Assembly: GCA_020028115.1 (NCBI GenBank)
Contig: JAHWYA010000098.1
Span: forward strand, 1 to 6,730
DNA length: 6,730 nucleotides
Direction: 5' to 3'
DNA from: Anaeromyxobacter sp.
GTDB taxonomy: Bacteria; Myxococcota; Myxococcia; Myxococcales; Anaeromyxobacteraceae
Position 1 is the first letter of the stretch. Each line of letters opens with the position of its first letter. Positions 1 through 5,716 of this stretch are shown here, in pieces. The notes beneath the pieces were generated by a model that saw only the letters and a list, made by a program, of their open reading frames with translations, was not told where the DNA came from and did not search any database. Position numbers and translations under genes: made by a program.

Positions 1-54
1 CTCCTCGAGGACCTGCGCGCGCGCGGGTTCGCGATGCCGGGGCTGCGGGGGTAG
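1..54 (+). CDS. C-terminal end of an unidentified protein (5' truncated by window edge)
   Basis: The first frame reads 17 sense codons, LLEDLRARGFAMPGLRG, and then TAG at 52-54. The mix of acidic, hydrophobic and basic residues looks like the end of an ordinary helical domain. The codons are G/C-rich at third positions, as in the rest of the window. No family can be recognised from so short a piece. The gene would converge on the minus-strand TRAP permease gene that ends at 394. The other two plus frames here look less protein-like, but with so few codons the call rests mainly on the clean stop followed by repeat-rich non-coding sequence. It could also be chance. Confidence 0.4.
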   Translation, partial: LLEDLRARGFAMPGLRG

Positions 55-65
55 CGCGCGTCGCC

Positions 66-173
66 GGACGGGCCGCGCTCCGTCTCCGCTGGACGAGCCG
101 CGCTCCGCCGCCGGTCCGCCTGCGGGGCCAGGGCACGTTTCTGGACGGTCCGCGCTCCGCCACCGGTCCGCCT
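66..173. repeat. Three degenerate direct repeats (GGACGnnCCGCGCTCCG)
   Basis: A 17-base unit occurs at 66-82, 91-107 and 143-159, differing only at the two positions after GGACG (GG, AG, GT). The second and third copies continue as a longer match of 31 bases (91-121 and 143-173) with three differences in all. The three starts are 25 and 52 bases apart, so the spacing is irregular. The block sits wholly in non-coding sequence between converging genes. It may be a decayed tandem duplication or a local member of a genome-wide interspersed repeat; I cannot tell which from this window. Confidence 0.65.
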
Positions 174-352
174 CCGCGCCCCGCGCTGCGGCGGGAGGCG
201 GCGCGATCGCGCGCGCGACGAGAGCTGCTCCCGGCGCGGCTGCGCCCGGCAAGCGTGCTCGCCGCGCAGACGGGCTGCCCTGCCGCGCGCGGAGGAAGGG
301 CGGAGGGCCTGCGCCTCGCGATGGGGCGCCGCCGGCGGCCCGGCGCTGCGCG

Positions 353-369
353 CTGCGGTTCTGCCGCAG
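353..369 (-). terminator. Weak candidate terminator hairpin after the TRAP permease gene
   Basis: A perfect 6-base-pair stem (CTGCGG at 353-358, CCGCAG at 364-369) encloses a 5-base loop, 24 bases beyond the permease stop codon. On the minus strand it is followed by GC-rich sequence and not a T-run, so it does not meet the usual criteria for an intrinsic terminator. A stem this short is expected often by chance in sequence this rich in G and C. It is recorded only because it is the closest hairpin downstream of the operon. Confidence 0.2.
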
Positions 370-393
370 TCGCCGACCAGGAATGTAACCGTG

Positions 394-2394
394 TCAGGTG
401 ACGCGTCGCCTCGCCGCCGCCGCCCGGATCCGCACGCGCTGGATGACCAGCGGGATCGCGACGAGCGCCGCCCCGGCGAAGTCGGACCAGGTCGCCGGGT
501 AGACGAGGAGGAGCCCCGCAGCGATGAACATCGCTCGCTCGAGCAGCGTCGTCCGCGTGAACAGGTACCCCTGCGTGCCGAAGGCGAGCGCCGCGATCCC
601 GAGCGCCGCGGTGATGGTGACGTGCACCACGCCGAGCGGGGTCCCCTTGAGGAGGAGTCCGACGCCGGCGGGATCGAGCACGAAGGCGAACGGCACGAGG
701 AAGGCGGGCAGCGTGTACTTCCACGTCTGGAGCGTCGTCCGGTAGGGATCGCCGCCGGTGATCGCGGCGGCCGCGAACGGCGAGAGGGCGGTCGGAGGGG
801 ACACCTCCGAGAGCACCGCGTAGTAGAAGACGAACATGTGCGCGGCGTAGGCCGGCACGCCGAGCTTCGTCAGGGCTGGGGCCGCGATGACGGCGCAGAT
901 GATGTAGCTCGCCGTGACCGGGACGGCGAGGCCCACGATCCACACGACGAGCGACGTGAAGATCGCGGTGAGCATCAGGTTCCCGTGCGCGAGCTGGATC
1001 ACGATCGAGCTGAACTTCAGCCCGAGGCCGGTGAGCGTCACGACGCCGACGATGATCCCCGCCGCGGCGCAGGTGGCCGCGACGCCGATGACGCCGACGG
1101 CGCCCGCCTCGAGCGCCTTCGCGAGCCGCGTGCGGAGCAGCGGCGTGTGGCGCGTCGGGAGGAAGGTGAGGGCGGTGTCCTTGCGGACGAAGGAGAGGGC
1201 GGCCGCGAGGAGGATCGCCCAGAACACCGAGACGATCGGGCTGAACCCGTAGACCATGAACACGACGATCGCGAAGAGCGAGGTGAAGTGGAACCCGCGC
1301 TCCTTGATCATCTGCCACTTCGACTCGCGCGGCCGGAGCGGCACCGCCTGCACGCCGATCTTCCGGACGTCGAGCTCCACCATCAGGAGGAGGCCGAAGT
1401 AGTAGAGGAAGGTCGGGATCGTCGCCATGAAGATGACGTCGAGGTACGAGATGCTCAGGAACTCGGCGATGAGGAACGCCGCGGCCCCGAGCACCGGCGG
1501 CGAGATGATCGCGCCGAGGCCGCCGGCGGCGAGGAGGCCGCCCGCCGCGTTCCGCTCGTATCCGGACCGCGCGAGCATGGGCCAGGCGACCGAGCCGATC
1601 GTCACGGTGGTCGCGACGCCGCTCCCGGAGGGGCCGCCGAGGAGGAACGAGGAGAGGACGATCGTCCGCCCCGCGGCGGCGCGCTTGCCGCCCGTGACCG
1701 CGAGCGAGAAGTCGATGAAGAACTCGCCCGCGCCGGAGGCGGCGAGGATGGCGCCGTAGATCGTGAACAGGGTGATGAACGTCGCCGAGACGTCGATCGG
1801 CGAGCCGAAGATCCCCTCGAGCGTCATGTAGAGCTGACCGACGAGCCGCTCGACGTCGTACCCGCGGTGCGTCCACGGAGGCGGGAGCCACGGGCCCGCG
1901 AAGGCGTAGGCGATGAAGACCGTCACGACGGTCATCATCACGAGCCCGGAGGTGCGCCGGACGCCCTCGAGGACGAGCACGATGAGCGCGACCCCGAAGA
2001 AGAGATCGAGCCGGGTGGGCGTGACCGCCCGCTCGATGAACTCGTCGAAGTCCGCGAGCAGATAGGCGATGGTCGCGACGCCCAGCGCGGCGAGCAGCAC
2101 GTCCGACCAGTGGATCCGGGCGCGGAAGCGCGGCGCCGCGGGGAACAGGAGGAAGAGGAGGAGCAGCACGAACCCGACGTGGGTCGCGCGCAGGATGTGG
2201 GCCGGGATGATCGCGTACGCCGCGTACAGGTGGTAGAGCGACATCGTCACCGCGATCGCGGTGATCACCGCGGCGGCCCGGCCGCCGAGCTTCCGGGTGA
2301 CGCCCTCCTCCTGCTCGACGAACTCCTCCGCCTTCTTGCGCGCGGCCTCGTCGACGACGACCTCATCTCCAGGCGGACGGTCGGCAGGGGACAT
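394..2394 (-). CDS. TRAP transporter fused permease (4TM/12TM, DctQ-DctM type) of a TAXI-TRAP system
   Basis: This 666-residue integral membrane protein should be the ion-driven permease of a TAXI-type TRAP importer, with the small and large TRAP membrane subunits fused in one chain. After a charged cytosolic N-terminus of about 36 residues, hydrophobic segments begin near 39-60, 72-88, 98-114, 129-145 and 150-170, which covers the DctQ-like part. The DctM-like part follows. Its family hallmarks are the Gly/Ser/Thr-rich stretch at 253-279 (GGPSGSGVATTV...), the IISPPVLGAAAF segment at 296-307, and the C-terminal pseudo-repeat SEVSPPTALSPFAAAAITGG at 529-548. The tail is Arg-rich (653-664), consistent with a cytoplasmic end. 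The length fits fused TRAP permeases. The ATG start is preceded by GGGAG four bases upstream, and the gene follows the DUF1850 gene by 17 bases, so it is very probably the last gene of the receptor operon. The substrate cannot be read from the sequence. Confidence 0.95.
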   Translation of the reverse strand: MSPADRPPGDEVVVDEAARKKAEEFVEQEEGVTRKLGGRAAAVITAIAVTMSLYHLYAAYAIIPAHILRATHVGFVLLLLFLLFPAAPRFRARIHWSDVLLAALGVATIAYLLADFDEFIERAVTPTRLDLFFGVALIVLVLEGVRRTSGLVMMTVVTVFIAYAFAGPWLPPPWTHRGYDVERLVGQLYMTLEGIFGSPIDVSATFITLFTIYGAILAASGAGEFFIDFSLAVTGGKRAAAGRTIVLSSFLLGGPSGSGVATTVTIGSVAWPMLARSGYERNAAGGLLAAGGLGAIISPPVLGAAAFLIAEFLSISYLDVIFMATIPTFLYYFGLLLMVELDVRKIGVQAVPLRPRESKWQMIKERGFHFTSLFAIVVFMVYGFSPIVSVFWAILLAAALSFVRKDTALTFLPTRHTPLLRTRLAKALEAGAVGVIGVAATCAAAGIIVGVVTLTGLGLKFSSIVIQLAHGNLMLTAIFTSLVVWIVGLAVPVTASYIICAVIAAPALTKLGVPAYAAHMFVFYYAVLSEVSPPTALSPFAAAAITGGDPYRTTLQTWKYTLPAFLVPFAFVLDPAGVGLLLKGTPLGVVHVTITAALGIAALAFGTQGYLFTRTTLLERAMFIAAGLLLVYPATWSDFAGAALVAIPLVIQRVRIRAAAARRRVT

Positions 2395-2411
2395 GGCGCT
2401 CCCGGGGAAGC

Positions 2412-2900
2412 TCAGGTGGGCGTGCGGAAGAGGCGAGCAAGCCAGGTCTGGAGGGCGGTCGCCCGATCGGCGGTGAGCACGAGCCGGTCGCCGTGGTCGC
2501 CGAGCTCGAGGAACGAGCGCTCCGCGGCGTCGACGCGCAGCCGCTGGGGCGCCCCCGCGGCGACGCGGAACACCACCTGCCGCATGGCGCGGACGACCGC
2601 GTGACGCTCGCCCGCGCCCGTGAGCCCGAAGTACTCGCGGACCGCCGCGCTCGGGCTCGACACCGCCTCGAGCACGACGTCGCCACGATCGCCCACCACG
2701 AACTCCTCGGTGACCGGGGCGTCGTACATCGAGTGCTGGTACGTGATGGAGAACGGCCCGCCGCCCGGCACCACGATCCGGACCGTCCGCCCGCGCGCCT
2801 CGTTGCGGAACTCGAGCACCGCGACCGGGCGCAGCGCGAGCGCCGCCGCGGCCGCGGCGAGGGCGGCTGCGGCGGCGAGCGCGAGCGGGCGGACGGGCAT
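2412..2900 (-). CDS. DUF1850 family protein, membrane-anchored or exported TRAP-associated partner
   Basis: This 162-residue protein has an N-terminal hydrophobic stretch (residues 5-23, almost all Ala and Leu) right after MPVRP. It looks like a signal anchor or an uncleaved export signal, placing the rest outside the inner membrane. The body is beta-rich, and the segment at 49-68 carries the family-type core: aromatic-rich PFSITYQHSMYDAPVTEEF with a conserved-looking His-Ser and a Glu pair. That pattern and the neighbourhood match DUF1850, a family of unknown function often encoded beside TAXI-TRAP receptors and fused permeases. The ATG lies two bases after the receptor stop codon, with only a weak GAAG-type ribosome site, which suggests translational coupling. 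The permease gene follows by 17 bases. A role as an accessory of the transporter is inferred from position, not known. The Ala-rich N-terminus is low complexity and its exact boundary is uncertain. Confidence 0.8.
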   Translation of the reverse strand: MPVRPLALAAAAALAAAAAALALRPVAVLEFRNEARGRTVRIVVPGGGPFSITYQHSMYDAPVTEEFVVGDRGDVVLEAVSSPSAAVREYFGLTGAGERHAVVRAMRQVVFRVAAGAPQRLRVDAAERSFLELGDHGDRLVLTADRATALQTWLARLFRTPT

Positions 2901-2902
2901 GG

Positions 2903-3868
2903 CTACTTCTTCGCGGGCGGCTTCAGCCCCTTCTCGGCGAAGTACCTCGCCGCGCCGGGGTGGAACGGGACCGGCGAGCCGACCGAGTACTGGTTCTTGA
3001 GGTCGAGGTTCTTCGCCTCGGCGTGCACGCCCGCGAGCTCGTCCTTGCTCTCGAAGACCGCCTTCGTGATCTGGTAGGCGAGCTTCTCGTCCATCTTGTC
3101 GCTCACGACGAGGAGGTTCCACACGTCGGCCACCCCCACGTCGGCCTCCTGGCCCGGGTAGGACTTCGCCGGGATGTTGCCCTTCACGTAGAGCGGACCC
3201 CACTTCTGGACGAGCTTCGGGACCGCGTCGGCGTGGTCGAGGAGCTTGATCTTCATCCCCGGCGTCGCGGCGAGGTCCGTCACCGCGGCGGTCGGGACGC
3301 CGCCGGACCAGAAGAACGCGTCGATCTTCCGGTCCTTCAGGGCGTTCACCGACTCCGCGACGGAGAGCTTCTCGCGCGTCACGTCCTTGTCGGGGTTGAG
3401 GCCGTACGCCTCCAGGATCCGGATCGCGATGATCTCGGTCCCGCTGCCCGGCGCGCCCGTGGCGATCCGGCGGCCCTTGAGGTCCTGCATCTTCGTGATG
3501 CCGGTCCCCTCGACCGTGACCCACTGGCTCTTGTTCGCGTAGAGGACGGCGACCGAGCGGACCGGGACCTTCTCCTTGAACTTCCCGACCCCGTTCACGC
3601 CGTCGGCGGCGGTGTCGCCGAGGGTGAACGCGACGTCCGCCTTGCCGGCGCCGACGAGCTTGATGTTGTCCACCGAGGCGCTCGTCACCTCCGCGGTCGC
3701 CTCCGTGCCGGGGATCGCCTTCGAGAGGACGTTCGCGAGGCCGCCGCCGAGCGGGTAGTAGACGCCGCCCGTCCCGCCGGTCGCGATCGAGATGCGCCTC
3801 TGCTGCGCGTGTGCGAGGCCGGCGGCGAGCGCGAGCGCGCCGGCGAGGAGCAGCGAAACCTTTCTCAT
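2903..3868 (-). CDS. TAXI family TRAP transporter solute receptor (periplasmic binding protein)
   Basis: This 321-residue exported binding protein captures the solute in the periplasm for the TRAP permease encoded downstream. The N-terminus is a clear Sec signal peptide: MRK, a hydrophobic core to about residue 18, and probable cleavage after AHA (19-21), leaving QQRR. The mature protein opens with the TAXI hallmark ISIATGGTGGVYYPLGGGLA (26-45). Further family-like elements are DVAFTLGDTA (78-87), a LKGRRIATGAPGSGTE segment (130-145) and FFWSGGVPTAAV (185-196). The length is typical. I chose the ATG at 3868 because GGAGG lies six bases upstream and the signal peptide begins there; the frame stays open upstream but without ribosome site or family similarity. 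Some studied TAXI receptors bind glutamate or related acids, but the ligand here is not evident. It is the first gene of a three-gene transporter operon. Confidence 0.95.
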   Translation of the reverse strand: MRKVSLLLAGALALAAGLAHAQQRRISIATGGTGGVYYPLGGGLANVLSKAIPGTEATAEVTSASVDNIKLVGAGKADVAFTLGDTAADGVNGVGKFKEKVPVRSVAVLYANKSQWVTVEGTGITKMQDLKGRRIATGAPGSGTEIIAIRILEAYGLNPDKDVTREKLSVAESVNALKDRKIDAFFWSGGVPTAAVTDLAATPGMKIKLLDHADAVPKLVQKWGPLYVKGNIPAKSYPGQEADVGVADVWNLLVVSDKMDEKLAYQITKAVFESKDELAGVHAEAKNLDLKNQYSVGSPVPFHPGAARYFAEKGLKPPAKK

Positions 3869-3874
3869 GTCGAG

Positions 3875-3879
3875 CCTCC
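3875..3879 (-). promoter_or_regulatory. Ribosome binding site GGAGG of the TAXI receptor gene
   Basis: Read on the minus strand, GGAGG sits six bases before the ATG at 3868. This settles the start, because the reading frame continues open upstream for more than 1.3 kb, including another in-frame ATG at 4054 that has no ribosome site. Confidence 0.75.
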
Positions 3880-3930
3880 GGGCCCGGTCGGTCGCGGCAG
3901 CCGCGAGAGTCGCGGGCGAAAAGCGTGCGC

Positions 3931-3945
3931 GAAAATTTTTATCAC
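3931..3945 (-). promoter_or_regulatory. AT-rich island upstream of the TAXI-TRAP operon, possible promoter core
   Basis: On the minus strand this reads GTGATAAAAATTTTC, one of the very few runs of A and T in the window, 63-77 bases before the receptor start. It contains the self-complementary AAAATTTT. The position and composition suit a melting region, and GATAAA or TAAAAA could serve as a -10 element. No convincing -35 box lies 16-18 bases further upstream, so this is only a candidate. Confidence 0.35.
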
Positions 3946-3983
3946 GCCGGGCAGGCGGGTGCCGTTCCCCGTTGGGGCCGCAG

Positions 3984-4000
3984 GTTGACTTGATGTAAAC
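3984..4000. promoter_or_regulatory. Imperfect AT-rich dyad, candidate operator
   Basis: The plus strand reads GTTGAC-TTGAT-GTAAAC: two six-base arms that are inverted repeats at five of six positions around a five-base centre. It is far less GC-rich than its surroundings and lies 116 bases upstream of the TAXI receptor start, directly after the terminator-like hairpin in the direction of transcription. This is where a repressor or activator of the transporter operon could bind. The regulator is unknown, and the site may equally be just the T-rich tail of the hairpin. Confidence 0.3.
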
Positions 4001-4002
4001 GG

Positions 4003-4040
4003 CCGGGCCGGCGGGCGCGGTGAGCGCCCGGCCGGCCCGG
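4003..4040 (-). terminator. Large GC hairpin, probable terminator or attenuating structure after trpB2
   Basis: The arms at 4003-4018 and 4024-4040 pair along 16 base pairs, all G-C, with one bulged base around a five-base loop (GGTGA). On the minus strand the hairpin begins 46 bases after the trpB2 stop and is followed by CCGTTTACATC, a short T-rich stretch weaker than a classical T-tract. This argues for at least partial termination between trpB2 and the TAXI-TRAP operon. The sequence is so GC-rich that some pairing is expected by chance, but not a 16-pair stem. Confidence 0.55.
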
Positions 4041-4086
4041 AGGGCGGCCTTCATCGCGACGGCGGCGCCGGCCGGGCGCGCGCGAG

Positions 4087-5439
4087 CTACCCGACCTTGG
4101 GCAGGTGGGCGAGCGACTCCTTCACCTTCTCGGCGGGGTACTCGAAGTCCTCGAGCTGGCCGGCGAAGTAGGCGTCGTACGCCGCCATGTCGACGTGACC
4201 GTGACCGGAGAGGTTGAACAGGATCGTCCGCTCCTTCCCCTCCTCCTTGGCGCGGAGCGCCTCGTCGATGGCGCCGCGGATCGCGTGCGACGACTCCGGC
4301 GCGGGGATGATGAGCTCGGTCCGCGCGAACTGCACCGCGGCGTCGAAGGAGGCGAGCTGCGGGACCGCGCGCGCCTCGATGACGCCGGCGTGGAGGAGCT
4401 GCGACACGAGGGGAGAGGCGCCGTGGTAGCGCAGCCCGCCCGCGTGGATGCCCGGCGGCATGAAGTCGTGACCGAGCGTGTACATCTTCGCGATCGGCGC
4501 CATCTTGGCGGTGTCGCCGTAGTCGAAGGCGTAGACGCCCTTCGTCAGGGTCGGGCAGGAGGTCGGCTCGACCGCGACGATGCGGACCTTCTTCCCCGCC
4601 GACTTGTCCGCCACGAACGGGAAGGCGATGCCCGCGAAGTTGGAGCCGCCGCCGTGGCAGCCGATGACGACGTCGGGGTAGTCCCCCGCGAGCTTCATCT
4701 GCTCCTTCGCCTCGAGGCCGATCACCGTCTGGTGCATGCAGACGTGGTTCAGCACCGAGCCGAGCGCGTAGCGCGTGTCGTCGTGGGTGGCGGCGTCCTC
4801 CACCGCCTCGGAGATCGCGATCCCGAGCGAGCCCTGATTGTTCGGGTCCTTCGCGAGGATGCCGCGCCCCGCGTTGGTCAGGTTCGAGGGGGACGCGATC
4901 ACCTTCGCGCCCCACAGCTGCATCATCGACTTGCGGTACGGCTTCTGCTCGAAGGAGACCTTCACCATGTAGACGGTGCACTCGAGGCCGAACATCTGGG
5001 ACGCCATCGCCATCGACGTGCCCCACTGCCCCGCGCCCGTCTCGGTCGCGATCCGCTTCGTGCCGAAGATCTTGTTGTAGTACGCCTGCGGCACCGCGGT
5101 GTTCGGCTTGTGCGAGCCGGCCGGCGAGACGCCCTCGTACTTGTAGTAGATCTTCGCCGGCGTCTTCAGCGCCGCCTCGAGGCGCCGCGCGCGGAAGAGC
5201 GGCGACGGACGCCACACCCGGAGCGCCTCGCGGACCGGGTCCGGGATCTTGATCCAGCGCTCGGAGGAGACCTCCTGCTCGATGAGGCCCATCGGGAACA
5301 GCGGGAGCAGGTCCTGCGGGCCGATCGGCTTCCCGGTCCCGGGGTGGAGCACGGGCGCCGGCGGGCCGGGCAGGTCCGGGATCACGTTGTACCAGTGGGT
5401 CGGGATCTGGTTCTCGCCGAGGAGGAATTTCGTGTCCAT
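4087..5439 (-). CDS. trpB2: Stand-alone TrpB2-type tryptophan synthase beta-like PLP enzyme
   Basis: This 450-residue cytosolic enzyme belongs to the TrpB2 (TrpB-like, TIGR01415-type) branch of fold-type II PLP enzymes. The expected reaction is L-tryptophan formation from indole and L-serine or a related amino donor. Visible hallmarks are [12 protein letters not shown] (77-88), [14 protein letters not shown] (102-115) with the PLP-binding Lys at 111, TETGAGQWG (132-140) with catalytic Glu 133, the phosphate-binding loop [10 protein letters not shown] (261-270), and NLSGHGHVD (409-417) near the end. The long N-terminus and the total length exceed classical TrpB (about 400) and match TrpB2. All key residues are intact. 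No trpA or other trp gene is in view, as is usual for this subfamily. The ATG at 5439 has GAGGGA four bases upstream; in-frame ATGs at 5466 and 5487 lack one. It is co-oriented with the TAXI-TRAP operon, but a hairpin lies between. The true physiological substrate is uncertain. Confidence 0.93.
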   Translation of the reverse strand: MDTKFLLGENQIPTHWYNVIPDLPGPPAPVLHPGTGKPIGPQDLLPLFPMGLIEQEVSSERWIKIPDPVREALRVWRPSPLFRARRLEAALKTPAKIYYKYEGVSPAGSHKPNTAVPQAYYNKIFGTKRIATETGAGQWGTSMAMASQMFGLECTVYMVKVSFEQKPYRKSMMQLWGAKVIASPSNLTNAGRGILAKDPNNQGSLGIAISEAVEDAATHDDTRYALGSVLNHVCMHQTVIGLEAKEQMKLAGDYPDVVIGCHGGGSNFAGIAFPFVADKSAGKKVRIVAVEPTSCPTLTKGVYAFDYGDTAKMAPIAKMYTLGHDFMPPGIHAGGLRYHGASPLVSQLLHAGVIEARAVPQLASFDAAVQFARTELIIPAPESSHAIRGAIDEALRAKEEGKERTILFNLSGHGHVDMAAYDAYFAGQLEDFEYPAEKVKESLAHLPKVG

Positions 5440-5449
5440 GCGCTCCCTC
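5440..5449 (-). promoter_or_regulatory. Ribosome binding site deciding the trpB2 start
   Basis: On the minus strand GAGGGA (5449-5444) lies four bases before the ATG at 5439. The two further in-frame ATGs upstream (5466 and 5487) would add short N-terminal extensions of 9 and 16 residues rich in Ser, Gly and Arg, without a matching ribosome site. Confidence 0.6.
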
Positions 5450-5628
5450 GCGGGCCCGGGGCCCATCGAAAGCGACGATGAGCGCACACCGCAGCTTCCT
5501 GAGTCAAGCCGGGGAATCTGCGGGCCGATTCGCCCGGCGGACGCCGTCCGGGAGGGCGGCCGCGAGCCCCTCCACCCGCACCGCCGCCCGCCGCGCGGCC
5601 GGCAGGCCCCGGCTGCCCCGTAGGGGAG

Positions 5629-5646
5629 GGTACGCCGTCACGTACC
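5629..5646. promoter_or_regulatory. Perfect inverted repeat GGTACG-N6-CGTACC, candidate operator
   Basis: Two perfect six-base arms (5629-5634 and 5641-5646) flank a six-base centre (CCGTCA), giving an 18-base dyad in the divergent region between trpB2 and the PilZ-receiver gene. It is 70 bases upstream of the latter's start. The size and symmetry fit a site for a dimeric helix-turn-helix regulator. No promoter boxes can be assigned confidently next to it, and a short dyad can arise by chance. Confidence 0.35.
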
Positions 5647-5716
5647 TGGACCCGTCCCGCGCTCACGGTGCACTCGGCGCTCGCGCGCGGCACGCCGGAT
5701 CGCGCACAATGACGGC

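Larger units (their letters stand above)
55..393. other. Convergent intergenic region, repeat-rich, no gene seen
   Basis: This stretch lies between two converging genes. I see no reading frame with protein-like composition and a plausible start. It contains the degenerate direct repeats described at 66-173, alternating CG tracts, a perfect 12-base palindrome GCCGCCGGCGGC at 328-339, and a small perfect hairpin at 353-369. No intrinsic terminator with a T-tract is visible for either neighbour, so termination here may be Rho-dependent or rely on GC-rich structure alone. The end of the TRAP permease message would fall in this region. Confidence 0.6.

Noticed and set aside
328..339. Palindrome GCCGCCGGCGGC downstream of the permease gene
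   Set aside because: A self-complementary GC run without loop or T-tract, and expected by chance in such base composition.
391..2604. 737-codon plus-strand open frame opposite the TRAP permease and the end of the DUF1850 gene
   Set aside because: It is made almost wholly of Arg, Glu, Asp, Gly and His, as expected from the antisense of a GC-biased gene. The minus-strand frame is a clear membrane protein with family motifs.
2960..3988. 342-codon plus-strand open frame opposite the TAXI receptor
   Set aside because: Shadow composition (Arg, Asp, Val, Leu) and no recognisable domain. The receptor on the other strand has a signal peptide and the TAXI hallmark.
3869..4054. In-frame N-terminal extension of the TAXI receptor from ATG 4054 (62 more residues)
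   Set aside because: There is no ribosome site before 4054, the extension would bury the signal peptide inside the protein, and GGAGG sits six bases before the ATG at 3868.
4105..5481. 458-codon plus-strand open frame opposite trpB2
   Set aside because: It is an Arg/Leu/Val/Asp-rich shadow of the TrpB2 gene, which has intact catalytic motifs on the minus strand. The open frame follows from codon bias.
5502..5507. TTGACT on the minus strand, a possible -35 box for trpB2
   Set aside because: No -10-like hexamer lies 16-18 bases downstream; the sequence there (CGCTCA or GCTCAT) does not resemble one.
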